The notes beneath the pieces were generated by a model. That model was given only the letters and a program-made list of their open reading frames with translations, had not been told where the DNA came from and ran no database searches. Positions 9,736 to 18,696 of a stretch of 64,000 bases of DNA are shown piece by piece. Origin of the DNA: Anabaena azotica FACHB-119 (GTDB lineage: Bacteria; Cyanobacteriota; Cyanobacteriia; Cyanobacteriales; Nostocaceae). Each line of letters begins with the position of its first letter. Position 1 is the stretch's first letter. The position numbers were made by a program, and so were the translations under genes. Location: NCBI RefSeq assembly GCF_014697625.1, contig NZ_JACJSG010000013.1, positions 1-64,000 of the forward strand, read 5' to 3'.

Positions 9736-10343
9736 ACATTGGGTAAAACCTCTGGCTGATCATCTAAGCTGAGGAGGAAGTTAATTAGGTCTGTTTGTTC
9801 TTGCGTAGTAAAGCCGGCTTTGAATGTGCGATCGCCTATTGTCACGTCTTCGTTGAGGGGGATTTGCAAATTGGTTGTGTGCTTACCACCTAATTTTGCG
9901 ATCGCCGCTCCCACAGTGAGCAAATTAATCGGCCCATTCAGCGCCCCTACTACATCAGTTTGGAAGATTTCATTCCCAAATGTGTCTGAGTAGAAAGCAT
10001 CTCGCCCTAATTTTAATGTTTCTTGAGTAACAGCAAATGCACCATTTTCTGGTGATAGTTGTTTGCGTCCCTCTTCAGTTTGCAGTAATTTTGTTGCTTC
10101 TGCTTTATTAATGGCGTAACCCAAGATATCATAGGAACCAATTTCTTGTGGTGCGGCTTGGGTTACAGGTGTAAATGTTTTGTCTAAGCTGGGGGTTTTG
10201 CCTAAAACAATTTCTAATCTGTAGGCAAAGAAACTAATTATAAAGATTAAAAATAAAAAGATGCCCATGGTGCGCCATCTATTTTTTTGTGGTTCACTTT
10301 TGGGCGGATTAGTATTTATAGTAATACCTGGATCTGTTTTCAT
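9723..10343 (-). CDS. membrane-anchored hypothetical protein, 206 aa
   Basis: The N-terminus is polar, followed by one transmembrane segment at about residues 27-45 (GIFLFLIFIISFFAYRL) and a periplasmic or lumenal domain. The domain contains LKLGRDAFYSDTFGNEIF and TDVVGALNGPINLLTVGAAI, a pattern I associate with regions found next to diheme c-type cytochromes. No CxxCH heme motif is present, so this is not itself a c-type cytochrome. The C-terminus (PNVGDR) is encoded inside the CACCTGT tandem repeat, so it may have been altered by repeat expansion. The function is unknown. Strong coding features support it as a real gene. Confidence 0.7.
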   Translation of the reverse strand: MKTDPGITINTNPPKSEPQKNRWRTMGIFLFLIFIISFFAYRLEIVLGKTPSLDKTFTPVTQAAPQEIGSYDILGYAINKAEATKLLQTEEGRKQLSPENGAFAVTQETLKLGRDAFYSDTFGNEIFQTDVVGALNGPINLLTVGAAIAKLGGKHTTNLQIPLNEDVTIGDRTFKAGFTTQEQTDLINFLLSLDDQPEVLPNVGDR

Positions 10344-10438
10344 AGGATGGTTTTACTCAATGCAGTTCCATTGAAGCGGAGCATGAGAGTAAAAGCTTCA
10401 TCCTTATAGTTGATGTCTGAGGGAGGAAGGGAGGGATT

Positions 10439-10472
10439 TTCAGTTATCAGTTATCAGTTATCAGTTATCAGT
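10439..10472. repeat. STRR heptamer array (TTATCAG)n
   Basis: Four to five tandem TTATCAG units lie in the intergenic space between the 206-aa gene and the WD40 gene, on the upstream side of the former. Similar arrays occur at 36345-36370, 44045-44070 and 44224-44240. This is a typical Nostocales short tandem repeat. Confidence 0.8.
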
Positions 10473-10511
10473 TTTTCTCCTCTACTTCCTCTGTCCCCAG
10501 TCCCCAGTCCC

Positions 10512-12842
10512 CTAAATCTTATCTATCCCCCAAATTTTAATAGTTTGATCAGCGCTACCACTGGCGAGAAAATTATTATCTGGGCTGACGGCTACGGAAT
10601 TGACTGTGGCTGTATGTCCTGTGAGGGTGTGTAGTAGTTCGCCTGTGGAAATGCGCCAAATTTTGATGGTGGTGTCGGCGCTACCACTGAATAAAATTTG
10701 TCCGTTGGGACTGGTCGCTAGGGATGTGACATCGGCTGTGTGTCCAGTTAATGTATGCAGAATTTGACCTGTGATTAAATGCCAAATTTTAATGGTAGTA
10801 TCAGCACTACCACTGAATAAAAATTGTCCATCTGGGCTGATGGCGATCGCTTTTACTTCTCCATCATGTCTGTTGAGGGTGCGTAATGGGTCGCCTGTCA
10901 GGGGGTTCCATAGTCTGATTTTGTTGTCGGAACTACCACTGGCAAGGATTGTACCATCGGGGCTGATGGCTACGGCGTGAACGGCTGAGGAATGCCAAAG
11001 TGTGCAAATGCGATCGCCTTTTTGCAAGTTCCAGATTTTAATTTTATTACTTCCACTGGCAAGAAGTTGTCCATCTGGGCTGATCACTACTACGTTGACT
11101 GGTTTTTGATGTCCTAAGAGGGTATGCAGGAGTTTACCTGTTTTTAAGTGCCAAACTTTGACGTTACTTCTGGGATGTACGCCGCTACCCACAGCTAAAA
11201 AATTACCGTCGGGACTGATGGCGACGGATGAAACTTCTCCTAAATTTCCTGTCAGGGTGCGGATGAGTTTACCTGTAGGAAAATTCCAAATATTCACGGC
11301 TTGTTCGGTACAGCCACTAACTAAAACTTCACCATCGGGACTGATGGCGATGGAGGTAACTTTCCCGGAATGTCCGGTGATGGTTTTGGTTAAGTTGGGA
11401 GATTCTAAACTACGTTTGTATTTGAGGGTGGCGATCGCATCAACTATTTTGTCTAGTAATTGTAAACTGTGGCGATCGTTAATTACCGTAAAATATTGCC
11501 TGAGTTTTTGAATATATTCTTCATCCTCTATCTTGATGGCTGACTGCATCGCCTCTAAAGGATGGGTGAACTGCTGTAGTGAAACCTGACGCAGTTCTAA
11601 CCATGTGCTGATAGAGTAGTCAACCTCCGTTTGCGCCCAAGAACTGTCCGGTAGGTGAGATAAACTCTGGGCTAACTGCACAGACAACTCTGGTATCCAG
11701 TGAAGTCGCTCTTTTTCTAAAGCTGCATAAACTTGCTTATAACTCGTGGTAATTGCTTTTAGTGATTGTACATCAATAGCATCTTTGAGCAAACTTGGCA
11801 GTAACTCTGGTAGTAGCGGTGATACATCATGATGAACTAAATGGTAAATATCCGCTACCCAAGCCGCAACTAAACAATGACAAGTAGTTAATACTTGGCA
11901 TAGTTGTTCAATATCATGCTGATTAACTCGATACTGTAAAGCTAATTTTGTAATATCAATACCTTGGGCTTGCCACTTTTCCGCTTTCTCTAAAATTGCC
12001 AAATTATAAACATTATCTTGACCCAACTGATTAATTTCTGCTGCATCTACACCTATTTGTTGCAATTCATCTCTAATTTGCTTCCAATCTAAAGCCCGCT
12101 TCTTAGCTGAGTTCTGAATAATCTCTTTATAAGATAAGCGAGATATTGTTTTATAATAGTATGTTCCCTGTCCCAGACCCCAATAAGCAATGCGAAAATT
12201 TAGATAATCTCCATCATTTTCCGACTCTAAAATTAATATTGGCTCTGTTTTTAACATTCCAAACAAAGCCTTAATACTCGATTCACTATGAAATCTCTTA
12301 CTATCCCAAGCACCAGCCAAAAATTCTACAGGTCTAGTCAAGCTATGAAGAGAGTAATTTTTATTAATAAAATTCCGTAAACCTTCTGCCAGCATTAACT
12401 CAATGTCAGCAGCAGATTCTAATTTATTATCGAACTGATCAAACTGAATTTTTGGGGGGGCGATGAAAACCTTCAGGGGTTTACGTGCATAACTATGATG
12501 GGATTCTAGAATTTGTGACGGATATAGTCTTAACGGCCAACTATCGAGTATTTTATTAACTTCTGGTAACTTTAACGCTGTATCCCTCTGTTGGTTAGCT
12601 ATTTGCGTTTGGGTTTCCCGTTGATATGCGGCCAATTGCTGTTGCCATCTTTCTTGTTCATTGATTTTTTCAGAGTTTTGTTCATTAAAAGTATTGACAG
12701 TTTCAAGGAATCCTTCGATTAAAGTGGGTAATTGCTCTTTTGTGGCAGTTAAAGCTGCTTCACCTCTCTTGTTGATTATATGTACAAATACAGGAGCAAA
12801 TTCTAGGACTAGCTGAATTAATAATCTTAACCCTGGTTCCAT
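10512..12842 (-). CDS. WD40 beta-propeller protein with a large unrecognised N-terminal region
   Basis: The 776-residue protein ends in seven WD40 repeats (about residues 480-776), each with GH-x(n)-SPDG...SGS...IKIW spacing, enough for one complete propeller. The N-terminal 480 residues have a helical start (LLIQLVLEFAPVFVHIINKR), a coiled-coil stretch around 65-90 (QERWQQQLAAYQRETQTQIA), then mixed segments (VFIAPPKIQFDQF; PILILESENDGDYLNFRIAY; GLGQGTYYYKTISR) and a helical part. I see no Walker A, protease or kinase motif there. WD40 propellers serve as interaction platforms. The last three repeats are close copies of one another, suggesting recent repeat turnover. Convergent STRR sequence lies downstream. 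Confidence 0.8.
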   Translation of the reverse strand: MEPGLRLLIQLVLEFAPVFVHIINKRGEAALTATKEQLPTLIEGFLETVNTFNEQNSEKINEQERWQQQLAAYQRETQTQIANQQRDTALKLPEVNKILDSWPLRLYPSQILESHHSYARKPLKVFIAPPKIQFDQFDNKLESAADIELMLAEGLRNFINKNYSLHSLTRPVEFLAGAWDSKRFHSESSIKALFGMLKTEPILILESENDGDYLNFRIAYWGLGQGTYYYKTISRLSYKEIIQNSAKKRALDWKQIRDELQQIGVDAAEINQLGQDNVYNLAILEKAEKWQAQGIDITKLALQYRVNQHDIEQLCQVLTTCHCLVAAWVADIYHLVHHDVSPLLPELLPSLLKDAIDVQSLKAITTSYKQVYAALEKERLHWIPELSVQLAQSLSHLPDSSWAQTEVDYSISTWLELRQVSLQQFTHPLEAMQSAIKIEDEEYIQKLRQYFTVINDRHSLQLLDKIVDAIATLKYKRSLESPNLTKTITGHSGKVTSIAISPDGEVLVSGCTEQAVNIWNFPTGKLIRTLTGNLGEVSSVAISPDGNFLAVGSGVHPRSNVKVWHLKTGKLLHTLLGHQKPVNVVVISPDGQLLASGSNKIKIWNLQKGDRICTLWHSSAVHAVAISPDGTILASGSSDNKIRLWNPLTGDPLRTLNRHDGEVKAIAISPDGQFLFSGSADTTIKIWHLITGQILHTLTGHTADVTSLATSPNGQILFSGSADTTIKIWRISTGELLHTLTGHTATVNSVAVSPDNNFLASGSADQTIKIWGIDKI

Positions 12843-13803
12843 AAGGGATTCCTATTAAATCAATCACATTAGCATTACGAAAAAAAACCGGATTCGCTTG
12901 TCGTCGGGCATGGCTGATACTATACCTTGTGGTTTGGTCAAACTTACCTTCTCTTACAACAATAACTTTACATTGTCACCTTACTAATTGTAGATGACTT
13001 TATTATCCTTAGACATAATCAAGTTGCAGAAGAATGCCGTAGCTAGGATAATCGAAAAAATTGGAGATATTTTACGTCTTCTCCATTTTTATTATAGCAA
13101 ACCCCGGTAAATGCTTACCTTTTCCTGTTAAATCCTAATTTTTTCCCACGATAAATTTTACTTAGATATTTTATCAATCAGTTGGAACTAATACTATCAG
13201 ATAAATTCTTTGGTTAAAAGCGATGGGAAGATAGTCTCATTTACCCAAAACCTGACCATCAAGTATTTCTAGGGTGGTTAAGTAGAAGGACTAAATTAAA
13301 CCTAACTTGAGATCGCCGGGTTTCGACTGCGCTCAACCCTCTTCTCATACAGTTAACGAGCATTGAGCGTAGTCGAAATGCGTCTTATAAATAATTGTGT
13401 ACACCTACTTAATGCCCACTTTACCTGCATTTTTATATAAAATTAGAGAATTATCTCTCAATAACAAGCACATAATATCTAAGGAGAATAGGTATTATTG
13501 TTTGAGCCACAAATTTAAATCTTGGGAATTGCTACCTCAATATTTTTACAGTATATATTAATTACAAATTACGTAGGGTGGGGAGTGCATCGCCACCCTC
13601 TTCCACTCGCAGATGCAAGATATCAATAGAGACGTTATATGCAACCTCTCTACATTATTGATTCGGTGCATCTTCACAGAGAATTAGTATAAGCCTATCC
13701 ACAGATTATTGCCAATTGCTATTGCTAGTACCTAAAATAACTGTTTTCATCACTGGCTTATGTTATTTGTAAAGCAAATGCTTCATAGCGATAAATATAT
13801 AAA
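12843..13803. other. 960-base intergenic region with scattered repeats
   Basis: No supported gene. Visible items: an AT-rich hairpin at about 13055-13090 (AAAATTGGAGA...TCTCCATTTTT arms, with a T-rich run after it, possibly a small-RNA terminator); the TTTCGACTGCGCTCA repeat at 13321-13378; a degraded GTAGAGACGTTA-type palindrome near 13627; and GTAGGGTGGGGAGTGC near 13573. The rest is AT-rich. The region lies upstream of both the WD40 gene (minus) and the Rieske gene (plus), so promoters for both must be here. Confidence 0.5.
13321..13378. repeat. TTTCGACTGCGCTCA inverted repeat
   Basis: A 15-base arm TTTCGACTGCGCTCA at 13321-13335 is matched by TGAGCGTAGTCGAAA at 13364-13378, with one mismatch and a 28-base spacer. 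This palindromic repeat is common in cyanobacterial intergenic DNA. It has no coding content. Confidence 0.75.
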
Positions 13804-14883
13804 ATGGATGCAGGCTTTCAAGATAATAAAGTTCCTCATAAACCGAAAATTTTTAATAATTGTAAAAGTTTTATTGAGGGTTGGTATTGGGTGATACCAT
13901 GTAATGATTTAGGAATAGGTGAAGTCAAACCTATCACGCTTTTAGGGAGAAAATTAGTAATTTATCGTGGACAAGATAAACAGGTAGTGATTTGTGATGC
14001 TTACTGTCCACATATGGGCGCTCATCTTGGGGAAGGTACAGTTGAAGGTAATGAATTGCGCTGTGCTTTGCATCACTGGAAATTTAATGCTATTGGTGTA
14101 TGTGTAGAAATTCCCTGTTTAGAACAACCCCTGCCTTTGAAGTTAAAAACCTGGCCGACGGTGGAGAAGTATGGACTAATTTGGATTTGGACTGGCGAAA
14201 CTCCACAGCAACCTCTACCCTTTGTCCCAGAGTTAGAATTTCAGGAATATGAAAGTTTTCTAGGTTCTCAATTAGTGATGAATTGTCATCCTCATATCAT
14301 GATGCTCAGTGCTATTGATACTCAGTATTTCCAAAGAGTTCCAGCTTTAGATATTGGCTTTGAGAAGCAAGAATTAAATCCCAATGCCATTATTTTTAGT
14401 AAGTATAGGCGACAGAACCATGATTTACTAATTAAAAAAATATTTCGTCCTTTATATAAGAACCCTATTTATAGCCTTTGCTATTGGTATGGGAGTACAT
14501 TCACATTAACTGTAGGAACAGATTTACGACGTTGCTATTTTATGTTTGCTGCACGTCTCAACGAAAAGGAACAAGTAGAAATCCAAACTATTTTCTTGAC
14601 CAAAAAACGCAAAGGTTTCTCTGGTTGGTTATCTACCCGTTTTATGTTGTGGCTGAGTAATTCGGTGATGCAGGAATTGCTAAATAAAGATGTAAAAGTT
14701 TTGCAGAATATGCAGTTTAATTTAAAAACTCCTATCAAAGTTGATCAATCAATTATGCAGTTGATTAATCATGTGGAGCGACAAAAACCTTTAACTTGGA
14801 AGACTTGGCTATTAGCGCGATCGCCTGATACAGAAATCAAGGAAAATCAGACTAAATGGAGAGACGAATTGACCAACGACTAA
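13804..14883 (+). CDS. Rieske [2Fe-2S] protein related to ring-hydroxylating oxygenases, iron site degenerate
   Basis: The 359-residue protein has an N-terminal Rieske domain with both ligand pairs present: C68 and H70 (CPHMGAHL), then C87 and H90 (RCALHHW). The following catalytic domain in this family should carry D-x2-H-x4-H to hold mononuclear iron. Here the aligned segment is IDTQYFQRVP, with D172 kept but the two His positions occupied by Y175 and P180. The usual Glu-Asn before the Asp is also absent (LSAID). An iron-dependent oxygenase reaction therefore looks unlikely; electron transfer or another role is possible. Close family members hydroxylate sterols, carotenoid-like or aromatic substrates. 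No ferredoxin reductase gene is adjacent. Confidence 0.8.
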   Translation: MDAGFQDNKVPHKPKIFNNCKSFIEGWYWVIPCNDLGIGEVKPITLLGRKLVIYRGQDKQVVICDAYCPHMGAHLGEGTVEGNELRCALHHWKFNAIGVCVEIPCLEQPLPLKLKTWPTVEKYGLIWIWTGETPQQPLPFVPELEFQEYESFLGSQLVMNCHPHIMMLSAIDTQYFQRVPALDIGFEKQELNPNAIIFSKYRRQNHDLLIKKIFRPLYKNPIYSLCYWYGSTFTLTVGTDLRRCYFMFAARLNEKEQVEIQTIFLTKKRKGFSGWLSTRFMLWLSNSVMQELLNKDVKVLQNMQFNLKTPIKVDQSIMQLINHVERQKPLTWKTWLLARSPDTEIKENQTKWRDELTND

Positions 14884-15090
14884 AGAAAGATAAAAAGTAA
14901 AAAGCGTCCTCAAATTACTTTTTACTTTTCTCCGTTAGGCAACTTGCACCCATAAAAAGAAGTGGCTTTGCCACTTCAGATTTCCCAGGTAGAACCTAAA
15001 AATGAGTATAACGGCTAAAAAAATTTAAAATAGTATAAGTTGACACTAATTGACAGGCTAGCTCCTAATCCCTAGCCTGCCATATACTAC
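14884..15090. other. intergenic stretch before MITE copy 2
   Basis: A short pair AAAAAGAAGTGGC...GCCACTTC (about 14956-14981) forms a hairpin with a 3' T-poor tail, and CTAGCTCCTAATCCCTAGCC is present near 15059. No gene is supported. This may include a terminator of the Rieske gene. Confidence 0.4.
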
Positions 15091-15241
15091 AGGACTTACG
15101 CACCAAGGTTATCTGTTGAGACAGGGTGTAGGGGGGTAAGGGTGTAAGGGTGTAAGGGTTTTAAAGATTTACACCCCTATACCCCTATACCCCTACACCC
15201 TTGCCTAACCCCTTGATTTTTCGTTTTTATGCGTAAGTCCT
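15091..15241. repeat. AGGACTTACGC inverted-repeat element, copy 2
   Basis: A 151-base copy in the opposite orientation to copy 1: AGGACTTACGCACCAAGGTT at the left and TTTTTATGCGTAAGTCCT at the right. The centre has tandem GGGTGTAA and CCCCTATAC units separated by TTTTAAAGATTTAC, so the whole element can fold into one long hairpin. It lies about 40 bases upstream of the rubredoxin gene. Confidence 0.85.
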
Positions 15242-15280
15242 ATACTAAAACCATGCCAGCAATCATCCGGGGTGACAACT

Positions 15281-15445
15281 ATGGCGACTCATATATGTAC
15301 AGTATGCGGCTACGAATATGATCCAGAAGTAGGCGACCCAGATAATGATATACCTGCGGGTACACCTTTTGAAGATATTCCAGAGGATTGGGTATGTCCC
15401 GTCTGCGGTGCGACAAAAGATTTATTTGAACCAGCAGATTCTTAA
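15281..15445 (+). CDS. rubredoxin
   Basis: A 54-residue electron-transfer protein with the two iron-binding knuckles clearly visible: [18 protein letters not shown] near the N-terminus and [15 protein letters not shown] near the C-terminus, giving the FeS4 site. The spacing between knuckles and the conserved Gly, Pro and Asp residues are typical of rubredoxins. It has no C-terminal membrane anchor, unlike the thylakoid RubA needed for photosystem assembly, so it is a soluble type. ATG 15281 follows GGTGACAACT. A GTAGTGAGGAC palindrome lies just downstream and may end transcription. Confidence 0.92.
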   Translation: MATHICTVCGYEYDPEVGDPDNDIPAGTPFEDIPEDWVCPVCGATKDLFEPADS

Positions 15446-15472
15446 GTAAGCCGTTGAAAATAAATCAAATGA

Positions 15473-15527
15473 GTTCGTAGTGAGGACTTTAGTCCTCCAA
15501 AAAGGACTAAAGTCCTGACTACAAACC
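15473..15527. repeat. GTAGTGAGGACTTTAGTCC palindromic element
   Basis: Two arms, GTTCGTAGTGAGGACTTTAG at the left and CTAAAGTCCTGACTACAAAC at the right, flank AAAAA; each arm is itself partly palindromic. Related copies lie at 36453-36490 (one-sided) and 45221-45292. This is a common palindromic repeat in these genomes; its position after rubredoxin would let it work as a terminator. Confidence 0.75.
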
Positions 15528-15636
15528 TTGATTTATAGTTACAAAATTTAAGTAGCTGGAAAACACACTCTAACCCCTAAGCCCCATTTGACTGCTAGCC
15601 TAGAAAGTAAGTGATCTAGAAAAGAAAGTTAGAAAA

Positions 15637-16863
15637 TTGCTACCTGCGAAAATTGTAGTTGTTGGCGGCGGGGCCGCGGGTTTTTTTGGGGCGATCGCTT
15701 GTGCTAGAGTCAACTCACAAGCAGCAGTCACGTTAATTGAAGCTAGTCGTCAAACTCTGGCGAAAGTGAGTATTTCAGGTGGTGGACGTTGTAATGTAAC
15801 TCATGCCTGTTTTGACGCTAATGAGTTAGTCCGCTATTATCCTAGAGGTGGGAAAGCACTGAGGGGTGCTTTTGCTCGCTTCCAAGCTAAGGATACTGTA
15901 TCTTGGTTTGCAGCTCAAGGTGTGCCGTTGAAAAAGGAAGCTGATGGGCGGATGTTTCCCATCACAGATAGTTCCGAAACCATCGTCAACTGTTTGATGA
16001 ATGCAGCCAAAGCTGAGGGCGTGGAAATACAAACGGGAACGGCTGTTGTCTCAATTAAGCATACAGGCAATCAGTTTGAGATTTTCTGCAAGTCGGGAGA
16101 GATAATAAAGTGCGATCGCCTATTATTAGCTACAGGTAGCAGTCGCATCGGCTATCAACTAGCCCAGGAATTAGGACATCATATCGAAGCGCCAGTCCCA
16201 TCATTATTTACTTTTAATATTCCTGAAGCCAAGTTGCGGGGGTTAGCTGGTATTAGCGTTAACCCTGTGCGCTTACGGTTATGCGTTGGCGATAAACCGC
16301 CACTGGAACAACTAGGGCCATTGTTAATTACCCATTGGGGAATGAGTGGCCCGGCTGTTCTCAAACTTTCCGCTTGGGGTGCAAGATTGCTGTATGACAG
16401 TCATTATCAAGCAACTTTATTAGTTAATTGGTTGCCCGATTTTACCCAAGAACAAGTACGAGAAAATATTTTAGCAGTAAAAAATGAATGGGCAAAGCGG
16501 GCGATCGCATTACATCGCGGCGTTGATTTACCACATCGTCTTTGGCAATATATCATTGCCCGTGTCGGTATTACCACAGATGACCGTTGGGCAGGATTAT
16601 CGAATAAAACTTTAAATTTGCTAGTTCAAGAACTCACACAGGGAAAATATTTAATAAATGGTAAAGGAGTTTTTAAAGAAGAATTTGTTACCTGTGGCGG
16701 TGTCAATCTCAAAGAAATTGACTTCAAAACGATGGAAAGTAAACTAGTCCCCAACCTCTATTTTGCCGGAGAGATTTTAGATATTGACGGCGTTACAGGT
16801 GGATTTAACTTCCAAAGCGCCTGGACAACAGGCTATTTGGCTGGGGTGGCGATGGGGAATTAG
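15637..16863 (+). CDS. NAD(P)/FAD-dependent oxidoreductase, BaiN/YhiN (HI0933) family
   Basis: The 408-residue flavoprotein has the N-terminal dinucleotide-binding motif VVVGGGAAGFFGAIACARVN, the family signature KVSISGGGRCNVTHACFD, the inner ATGSSRIGYQLAQELGH segment, and the C-terminal VTGGFNFQSAWTTGYLAGVA motif that closes the FAD site. The family reaction is unresolved; the relatives named BaiN are implicated in bile-acid dehydroxylation in gut bacteria, which does not apply here. The start is a TTG at 15637, preceded by an AG-rich stretch (GAAAGTTAGAAAA); no in-frame ATG fits. It is followed directly by STRR repeats. Confidence 0.85.
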   Translation: MLPAKIVVVGGGAAGFFGAIACARVNSQAAVTLIEASRQTLAKVSISGGGRCNVTHACFDANELVRYYPRGGKALRGAFARFQAKDTVSWFAAQGVPLKKEADGRMFPITDSSETIVNCLMNAAKAEGVEIQTGTAVVSIKHTGNQFEIFCKSGEIIKCDRLLLATGSSRIGYQLAQELGHHIEAPVPSLFTFNIPEAKLRGLAGISVNPVRLRLCVGDKPPLEQLGPLLITHWGMSGPAVLKLSAWGARLLYDSHYQATLLVNWLPDFTQEQVRENILAVKNEWAKRAIALHRGVDLPHRLWQYIIARVGITTDDRWAGLSNKTLNLLVQELTQGKYLINGKGVFKEEFVTCGGVNLKEIDFKTMESKLVPNLYFAGEILDIDGVTGGFNFQSAWTTGYLAGVAMGN

Positions 16864-17417
16864 TCAGTTGACAGGTGATAGGTGATAGGTGACAGTTGTC
16901 AGTTGTCAGTTGACAGTTGACAGTTGACAGTTGACCCTTTCCCCCTTTCCCCTTTCCCCCTTCCCCTTTCCCCCTTCCCCCTTCCCCCCATGTCCAAGCC
17001 AATACATAAAGTTTGATAAAGTTATGATGAAGTTGATTTAAGTTAATGAATGAGAATTGTGTCTTGTCTAATATCAAGTCTCGTTAATTAGTAATTATAA
17101 GGACATCGGTGCAAAAGTTGGCAAACCCTCTTTCCTACTCATTCCTTGCCTTCCTTGGGGGGGTTTCCCTTGGGGTCTTGATGATAAGTTTTTAACCTAA
17201 CCGGATATAAGTTCTTAATAACTCTATATACTCTCAAAAATGTAAAACTTTTGTAAAGTGATGATTGATTAAGTGACTTTTAAACCTAGAGATACTACCA
17301 TATACCTGTGTGTTTCTAAGTAAAATAGTATAAATTTTTAATAACTATTTTACAGTAGTTTCCCTAATTGACTTAACTCAAATTTGCGTGTCTATAGATT
17401 CGCTTAGGGTGTGAGTA
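16864..17417. other. STRR array and promoter region of the polysaccharide locus
   Basis: From about 16862 to 16935 runs a dense STRR array (GGTGATA, GTTGTCA and GTTGACA heptamers). Next to it, 16936-16988 is a pyrimidine tract of CCCCTTT units. The remaining 430 bases are AT-rich without a gene. The last part, ending TTCGCTTAGGGTGTGAGTA before the first glycosyltransferase ATG, must hold the promoter of the downstream locus; no specific box is convincing. Confidence 0.6.
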
Positions 17418-18632
17418 ATGCGTAAACCAGTTCTAACGATTTTCTATCAGTACAATCCCTGGCACACTTCTATTGGAGGAATTCAGACATTAATCAATAC
17501 ATTTATTAAGTATGCTCCCGGTGAATTTGAAGTGCGGCTTGTGGGAACAGCCAGTGATTCTAGTCAGACTCTTGGTAAATGGCAAGAAGCAGAATTTGCA
17601 GGTAGGGAGATAAGTTTTTTACCAATTCTGAAGATAGAAGACGATAATGTGCGAGGTTTAATCCCTACTACAGTTAAATATACGGCAGCGTTGTTAGGAC
17701 GTTCCCTGTCTTCAGATTTTCTTCACTTTCATCGACTTGAGCCTAGTTTGGCAGCGATGAACTGGCAGGGAGAAAAGACCATCTTTATCCATAATGATAT
17801 TCACACACAGATGGCAACTGTGGCTGACCGTAAGGCAATATTGTGGCGTAGATTTCCGGCTGCTTACTTTGCGTTAGAGAACATATTGATACGTCAGTTT
17901 AGTCAGATTCTATCTTGCAATAGTGATGCTGCACAGTTTTATCGGCAACGTTACCCCCAATTGCAAGACCGTGTAGCATTTATTAAAAACTCTTTTGATA
18001 ATGAGGTCTTCTACTCTGGGAGTCAGTCACAACGGGAAGCTAACCGGCGCGAACTGGCTGTGCAGATGGGACTGGAGGAAGAAACAAGTTTTATTCTCTT
18101 TGCGGGCAGACTACATCCCCAAAAAGACCCGGTATTATTGATACGTGCTTTTGCTGCTTTAAACCAACCCCACACACACCTTTTGATAGCAGGTGATGGA
18201 GAATTAGCGACACCAGTACGCCTGGAAATTGAACAATTAGGATTGTCCAGTCGGGTGACAATGCTAGGAGCATTAAAACAACAAGAATTGGCTAGGTTAC
18301 ATCGGTTGAGTAGTGCCTTTGTTCTCAGCAGTGCTTATGAAGGTTTACCTCTGGTGGTACTAGAAGCACTGGCTAGTGGTACGCCAGTAGTCACAACCAA
18401 ATGTGGTGAAACTCCCAAATTACTTAATCCTGATAGTGGTATTGTATGTGAGGAAAGGACACCCGAATGTATAGCTGATGCTTTACGTCGGATACTATTG
18501 CACCCACAAGATTATCCCAGTGAAGCCTGTGTACGCACTGCACAACCCTTTGCGGCGCGTACTGTCGTGAGAGATGTTTACGGTGATATGTTAAGTCGCT
18601 GGGCTTTAAAAGAGTTCTCAGTCATTGGCTGA
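17418..18632 (+). CDS. glycosyltransferase family 4
   Basis: The 404-residue GT-B enzyme is the first gene of a polysaccharide locus. The N-terminal domain carries the acceptor-side motif (NPWHTSIGGIQTLINTFIKY). The C-terminal nucleotide-sugar domain has ILFAGRLHPQKDPVLLIRAF and the E-x7-E motif in EGLPLVVLEALASGTPVV. It transfers a sugar, identity unknown, probably to a lipid-linked exopolysaccharide repeat unit at the cytoplasmic membrane face. ATG 17418 follows GGTGTGAGTA. Its 3' end lies 64 bases before the ATG chosen for the next gene, with an alternative in-frame TTG start there that would overlap. Confidence 0.88.
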   Translation: MRKPVLTIFYQYNPWHTSIGGIQTLINTFIKYAPGEFEVRLVGTASDSSQTLGKWQEAEFAGREISFLPILKIEDDNVRGLIPTTVKYTAALLGRSLSSDFLHFHRLEPSLAAMNWQGEKTIFIHNDIHTQMATVADRKAILWRRFPAAYFALENILIRQFSQILSCNSDAAQFYRQRYPQLQDRVAFIKNSFDNEVFYSGSQSQREANRRELAVQMGLEEETSFILFAGRLHPQKDPVLLIRAFAALNQPHTHLLIAGDGELATPVRLEIEQLGLSSRVTMLGALKQQELARLHRLSSAFVLSSAYEGLPLVVLEALASGTPVVTTKCGETPKLLNPDSGIVCEERTPECIADALRRILLHPQDYPSEACVRTAQPFAARTVVRDVYGDMLSRWALKEFSVIG

Positions 18633-18696
18633 CGAAGTAGCAGAGGCTGATCCAACTGCTACGGATAGTGTGTTTCCTTGTAAAACAACCAACAAC

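Noticed and set aside
10771..11511. Plus-strand frames opposite the WD40 repeats
   Set aside because: Antisense of repeats; no start signals and repetitive nonsense sequence.
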